Positions 7,243 through 9,575 of a DNA stretch of 9,575 nucleotides are shown here, one piece after another. The DNA comes from Planctomycetota bacterium. GTDB taxonomy: Bacteria > Planctomycetota > UBA8108 > UBA1146 > JAJFFE01. The translations under genes were made by a program, and so were the position numbers. The stretch lies in assembly GCA_020425835.1 (NCBI GenBank), contig JAGQRC010000084.1, positions 1-9,575 of the forward strand, given 5' to 3'. The notes under the pieces are model-generated. The model was given only the letters and a program-made list of their open reading frames with translations. It was not told the origin of the DNA and did not search any database. The first letter of the stretch is position 1, and every line of letters begins with the position of its first letter.

Positions 7243-7411
7243 GCCAACCCCTTTTCACGAGAAGCGCCCTCGGCCGCCGACGCGTGCTGCGAGGGGGACC
7301 CATCGTACCGCTGCGGTGGCGAAGCGCTATCGCGACGATCGGTTGGACGCTCCGCGGCGAGGCGCGACGGGGCTCGGCCCCACACGAGCCGATGGAGTTC
7401 GTCGCGTGTTT
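7243..7411. promoter_or_regulatory. Gap between AraC gene and propeller gene, GC hairpin
   Basis: These 169 bases follow the AraC stop and precede the 856-aa start, both on the minus strand. A GGGGC/GCCCC stem with a 3-base loop (7369-7381) lies about 30 bases after the AraC stop and could terminate its transcript, but no T-run follows it. A TACGAT hexamer (minus strand, near 7309-7304) resembles a -10 box but has no good -35 partner at 17 bases. The promoter of the propeller gene is therefore not settled. Confidence 0.25.
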
Positions 7412-8356
7412 TCAGGAGCGGGCGGCGCGACGCGTTGGGGCGTTCGACTCGGTGCGCGTCTCCACTGCGGTTGTCGCTCGGCGGATCCGTCCGGCGTCGC
7501 GCCCCGGGGGCTCGCCGAAGAGACGGCGGTACTCGCGGGTGAACTGCGACGCGCTGCTGTAGCCGACGGTCTGGCCGACTTCGGAGACGTCGGCCTCGCC
7601 GGCGACCAGGAGGCGTCGAGCCTCCATCAGCCGAAGGCGCTTGTGGTACTCGAGCGGGCTCATCGCCGTGATCGCCCGGAAATGACGATTGAGCGATGAG
7701 ATGCTCATGGACGTCACCTTGGCGAGCGTTTCGGCGCTGTAGGTCTCGGCGTAGTTCTCGCGCAACCAGACCGCCGCGCGGCTGATCTGTGAGAGTCGGC
7801 TCTCCGACCGAGCGAGCTCTCGCAGGGTCGTCGCCGACGGCCCCGTGAGCAGCCGGTACAGGATCTCACGCTCGAACAGAGGGGCGAGCTCCGCGATGTC
7901 CTGTGGGCGGTCGAGCAGACGGGCGAGGCGCAATGCGGCATCGAGGAGATCCGGGTCCGCCCGCTGAACGCGCAACCCGCTCTCGGTGGTCGCTCCGCCG
8001 TCCGGCGAGCGCTCTTCGTCGAGAATCACCGAGGCCAACGCCAGTCGATCCCACCGAAGTCTCAGCGCCAGATAGGGGGCGGACGGCGATGCCTCGAGGA
8101 TCGTGCCGACCACGGGAAGGTCGACACTGATGAGGATGGCATCGCCCGGGGTGTACTCGAGGGTCTCGCTGCCGATGAACCCGCGCTTCCGTCCCGCGAC
8201 CACGATGCACAGCATCGGGTCGTAGACGTTGGGCGTCGGCGTCGAGGGCTCATCCGCTCGGAAGAAGCCGAGCCCCGGGATCACGGACTCTTGCAGACCG
8301 GTGGTGGCGGTCGTGTGCCTCAGGAGGATCTCGCGAAGCCCGCGGAGGGCGTCCAT
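7412..8356 (-). CDS. AraC-family transcriptional regulator with AraC_N sensor domain
   Basis: This 314-aa protein has the layout of AraC regulators with the AraC-type N-terminal (PF06719-like) cupin domain. Residues about 25-180 include YDPMLCIVVAGRKRGFIG and YTPGDAILISVDLPVVG, both characteristic of that domain. The C-terminal DNA-binding domain holds two helix-turn-helix units: 207-230 (SAETLAKVTSMSISSLNRHF) and 256-286 (DVSEVGQTVGYSSASQFTRE to FGEPPGR). The tail beyond 290 is Arg/Thr-rich and disordered. The ATG has GAGGGG seven bases upstream. It is divergent from a DltE-like SDR gene, a common arrangement in which the regulator controls the neighbouring oxidoreductase and itself. The inducer is unknown. 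A hairpin lies in its leader (8375-8395), placed to act as an operator or an mRNA structure. Confidence 0.95.
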   Translation of the reverse strand: MDALRGLREILLRHTTATTGLQESVIPGLGFFRADEPSTPTPNVYDPMLCIVVAGRKRGFIGSETLEYTPGDAILISVDLPVVGTILEASPSAPYLALRLRWDRLALASVILDEERSPDGGATTESGLRVQRADPDLLDAALRLARLLDRPQDIAELAPLFEREILYRLLTGPSATTLRELARSESRLSQISRAAVWLRENYAETYSAETLAKVTSMSISSLNRHFRAITAMSPLEYHKRLRLMEARRLLVAGEADVSEVGQTVGYSSASQFTREYRRLFGEPPGRDAGRIRRATTAVETRTESNAPTRRAARS

Positions 8357-8374
8357 GTGTCATCCCCTCGATGG

Positions 8375-8395
8375 GATCCGCTCGGTGAGCGGATC
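8375..8395. repeat. Perfect 9-bp inverted repeat (hairpin) in AraC leader
   Basis: The arms are GATCCGCTC (8375-8383) and GAGCGGATC (8387-8395) with loop GGT. It begins 19 bases upstream of the AraC ATG and 5 bases before its GAGGGG ribosome binding site. It could be an operator for a dimeric protein or an mRNA hairpin affecting translation. No T-run follows it on either strand, so a terminator is unlikely. Confidence 0.6.
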
Positions 8396-8421
8396 GGGCA
8401 GAACCTTGGGCGCTTCGGATC

Positions 8422-8639
8422 TACTTCGAATCGTCGTCATGGACTAGTGTGCTGACACAGAAGTTCGCAGGCGAAACGCCGGGCCTCGACGACTCTGGCT
8501 TTGTTGCAGCTCCTCGAAGGAGTTACCAGCTCATACTTCGAGTTTCGGGTGTGCTGGGCGCAGGAAGCTCGGGCTCTCGGCCGGCGTTTCTCGACGGACC
8601 TGCCCCGCGGCCCGTCCGGTGCCGCCCATTCTACTTCGA
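8422..8639 (+). repeat. Three direct copies of TACTTCGA in divergent region
   Basis: The octamer TACTTCGA occurs at 8422-8429, 8534-8541 and 8632-8639, all on the plus strand. Spacings between starts are 112 and 98 bases. The last copy ends 18 bases before the SDR start codon. I did not see the octamer elsewhere in the window. Direct-repeat sites suit an AraC-family protein; binding is inferred. Confidence 0.4.
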
Positions 8640-8656
8640 CCGCAAGGAGCATCCGC

Positions 8657-9433
8657 GTGCAACTCGACGGCAACACCATCCTGATCACCGGCGGCGGCAG
8701 CGGCATCGGTCGCGGACTCGCCGAGGCCTTCGTTCGTCTCGGCAACCGCGTCGTGATCACCGGGCGTCACCGCGGGAAGCTGGAGGAGACCGTGGCCGCT
8801 CATCCCGGCATCGAGGCGATGGTCCTCGACGTCACGGATCCTACGGCGATCCGTCGGTTCGCCGACGAAGTGACCGAGCGCTATCCGTCGCTCGATGGTT
8901 TGATCAACAATGCCGGCATCATGCGCGGGGAGGACGTCACGCGCGGCGCAGTGGATGACGCGGAGGTGACGGTCACGACCAACCTCCTCGGTCCGATCCG
9001 TCTGACCGCCGCGCTCCTGCCGCATCTCTTGGCGCGACCTCGCGCCACGGTCATCAACGTCTCTTCGGGGCTCGCCTTCGTCCCGATGGCCGCCACGCCG
9101 ACCTACTGCGCGACGAAGGCGGGACTGCACGCGTACAGCGTCGCGCTGCGCGAGCAACTCGCGGGGACCTCCGTCGAAGTCATCGAGATCGTGCCGCCCT
9201 ACGTGCAGACCCAGCTGACCGGAGACCACCATGCGAGCGATCCCCGGGCGATGCCGCTCGCGGACTACATCGCCGAGACCATGGCGATCCTGCGCGACGA
9301 GCCGAACGCGTCGGAGGTCATCATCGATCGAGTCGCCGGCCTTCGGCATGCCGAAGCGCGCGGCACGTTCGAGGAGTCGCTCCGCTTCCTCACGGATCTC
9401 GGTCGGGAACGGAGCTGGGATCAGACCTCCTGA
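8657..9433 (+). CDS. DltE-like short-chain dehydrogenase/reductase (SDR)
   Basis: This 258-aa NAD(P)-dependent oxidoreductase starts at GTG 8657, which has AAGGAG seven bases upstream. That start gives a normal family N-terminus (MQLDGNTILITGG); the frame continues back to TTG 8501 but the extra 52 residues are not SDR-like. The cofactor motif TGGGSGIG is at 11-18, NNAG at 84-87, N109 fits the structural/catalytic Asn, and the active-site set is S137, Y150 and K154 (Y-CAT-K). Sequence style matches the COG3967/DltE group of classical SDRs (ITGGGSGIGRGLAEAF). These are cytoplasmic; the original name refers to D-alanyl-teichoic acid work in Gram-positives, which need not apply here. The substrate is unknown. 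It is divergent from an AraC regulator that probably controls it. It converges on the next gene, with 23 bases between stops. Confidence 0.96.
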   Translation: MQLDGNTILITGGGSGIGRGLAEAFVRLGNRVVITGRHRGKLEETVAAHPGIEAMVLDVTDPTAIRRFADEVTERYPSLDGLINNAGIMRGEDVTRGAVDDAEVTVTTNLLGPIRLTAALLPHLLARPRATVINVSSGLAFVPMAATPTYCATKAGLHAYSVALREQLAGTSVEVIEIVPPYVQTQLTGDHHASDPRAMPLADYIAETMAILRDEPNASEVIIDRVAGLRHAEARGTFEESLRFLTDLGRERSWDQTS

Positions 9434-9456
9434 GGCGAACACCGTCGCCATCGCGC

Positions 9457-9575
9457 TCACGGGCAACCCGACGTGGTGCACGACAGTGGGTCGGGCGGCG
9501 AGGGGCCGCAGTCGGGGAATGGCGGCGGCAGCGCGCTGCCGCCGAAGATCGCCCCGAGGATCAGGATCGCGTCCG
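9457..9575 (-). CDS. 3' end of a secreted protein with dockerin-like Cys/Pro tail (partial)
   Basis: Only the last 38 residues are in the window; the gene continues past the right edge. They read DAILILGAIFGGSALPPPFP and continue with DCGPSPPDPLSC, then end TTSGCP at the TGA (9459-9457). A D-A/P-I-x-x-L-x-x-hF-x-GG helix followed by PPPFPDCGPDPT-like Cys/Pro sequence is what I remember at the C-terminus of dockerin-type or EF-hand repeat proteins from Planctomycetota and similar bacteria, usually after other surface domains. That recollection is the basis of the call. Third codon positions are strongly GC, supporting coding. It is convergent with the SDR gene. It is probably another extracytoplasmic protein in keeping with the FG-GAP genes, but its main domains cannot be seen. 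Confidence 0.6.
   Translation of the reverse strand, partial: DAILILGAIFGGSALPPPFPDCGPSPPDPLSCTTSGCP
9523..9544. repeat. Perfect 22-base palindrome inside the partial gene
   Basis: The sequence reads identically on both strands: arm CGGCGGCAGCG followed directly by its complement. It lies inside the coding tail, covering Gly-Gly-Ser-Ala-Leu-Pro-Pro codons. Because Gly GGC and Pro CCG codons are complementary-like in GC-rich DNA, the symmetry may be a by-product of coding. It could still form a cruciform or an mRNA hairpin. Confidence 0.6.

Larger units (their letters stand above)
8357..8656. promoter_or_regulatory. Divergent control region between AraC regulator and SDR
   Basis: Three hundred bases lie between the two opposed start codons. 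They hold a 21-base hairpin close to the AraC start, three plus-strand copies of TACTTCGA, and a CTCCT-CGA-AGGAG inverted repeat (8510-8522). CTTCGGAT (8413-8420) and CTTCGAAT (8424-8431) form a direct repeat with an 11-base period, one helical turn, which suits a binding site for an AraC-type protein that contacts two successive major grooves. Both promoters should lie here but I cannot identify convincing -35/-10 pairs. Open frames in this stretch, including an SDR extension back to TTG 8501, look non-coding. Confidence 0.5.

Noticed and set aside
8501..8656. N-terminal extension of the SDR from TTG 8501
   Set aside because: The 52 extra residues do not resemble an SDR N-terminus, whereas GTG 8657 has AAGGAG at proper spacing and gives the normal family start.
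8449..8700. Possible small peptide gene or transposon remnant in the divergent spacer, partly from a GGCTTTGTTGCA string
   Set aside because: There is no terminal inverted repeat pair, no target duplication and no transposase-like sequence; the frame runs into the SDR gene.
8531..9481. A 316-codon minus-strand open frame opposite the SDR
   Set aside because: The SDR has complete cofactor and catalytic motifs on the plus strand; the antisense frame is His/Arg/Asp-rich without domain features.
1..9575. tRNA, rRNA, CRISPR array or prophage/IS elements
   Set aside because: I saw no cloverleaf, no regularly spaced repeats, and no transposase or integrase coding sequence on either strand.

Overview
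The window is GC-rich (two 60-base lines counted by hand gave 57% in the 1.3-2.1 kb pair and 68% in the 6.2 kb gene). Its content is typical of a large-genome environmental Gram-negative bacterium. Two predicted exported proteins carry seven-bladed FG-GAP/VCBS propellers, one of them ending in an ASPIC/UnbV domain. A fragment at the right edge ends in a Cys/Pro-rich tail of the kind I associate with dockerin-like domains of Planctomycetota and similar phyla. Planctomycetota or a neighbouring FCB/PVC-type lineage is my inference; no marker gene here fixes the taxonomy.

Layout, left to right. (1) 1-117: left-edge remnant that reads like a piece of a YbaK/aminoacyl-tRNA-deacylase domain, whose frame decays. 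(2) 118-711 (-): TMEM175-family (DUF1211) potassium-channel-like membrane protein. (3) 832-2113 (-): two-gene operon of unrecognised proteins, a single-pass coiled-coil protein (262 aa) followed 4 nt later by a small Cys-rich secreted protein (162 aa), with a good -35/-10 pair upstream. (4) 2237-4533 (-): exported His-motif helical protein (183 aa) coupled by an ATGA overlap to an ASPIC/UnbV FG-GAP lipoprotein (582 aa). (5) 4672-7242 (-): 856-aa exported protein with an unrecognised beta-rich N-terminal half, a seven-bladed FG-GAP propeller and a C-terminal fibronectin type III domain. (6) 7412-8356 (-): AraC-family regulator, divergent from (7) 8657-9433 (+): DltE-like short-chain dehydrogenase. 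The 300-base divergent region between them holds a 21-base hairpin and three same-strand copies of TACTTCGA. (8) 9457-9575 (-): 3' end of a further secreted protein running off the window.

How they may work together. The AraC regulator and the SDR form a classic divergent regulator/enzyme pair, probably responding to a small organic substrate. Regions 4-5 form a co-directional set of extracytoplasmic propeller proteins, probably for surface binding or adhesion. The two-gene operon in region 3 is an orphan pair with no assignable function. I see no phage, CRISPR, tRNA, rRNA or intact mobile element, and no convincing evidence of an entirely new system. The least explained parts are the two-gene operon, the 183/582-aa coupled pair and the AraC/SDR intergenic region.
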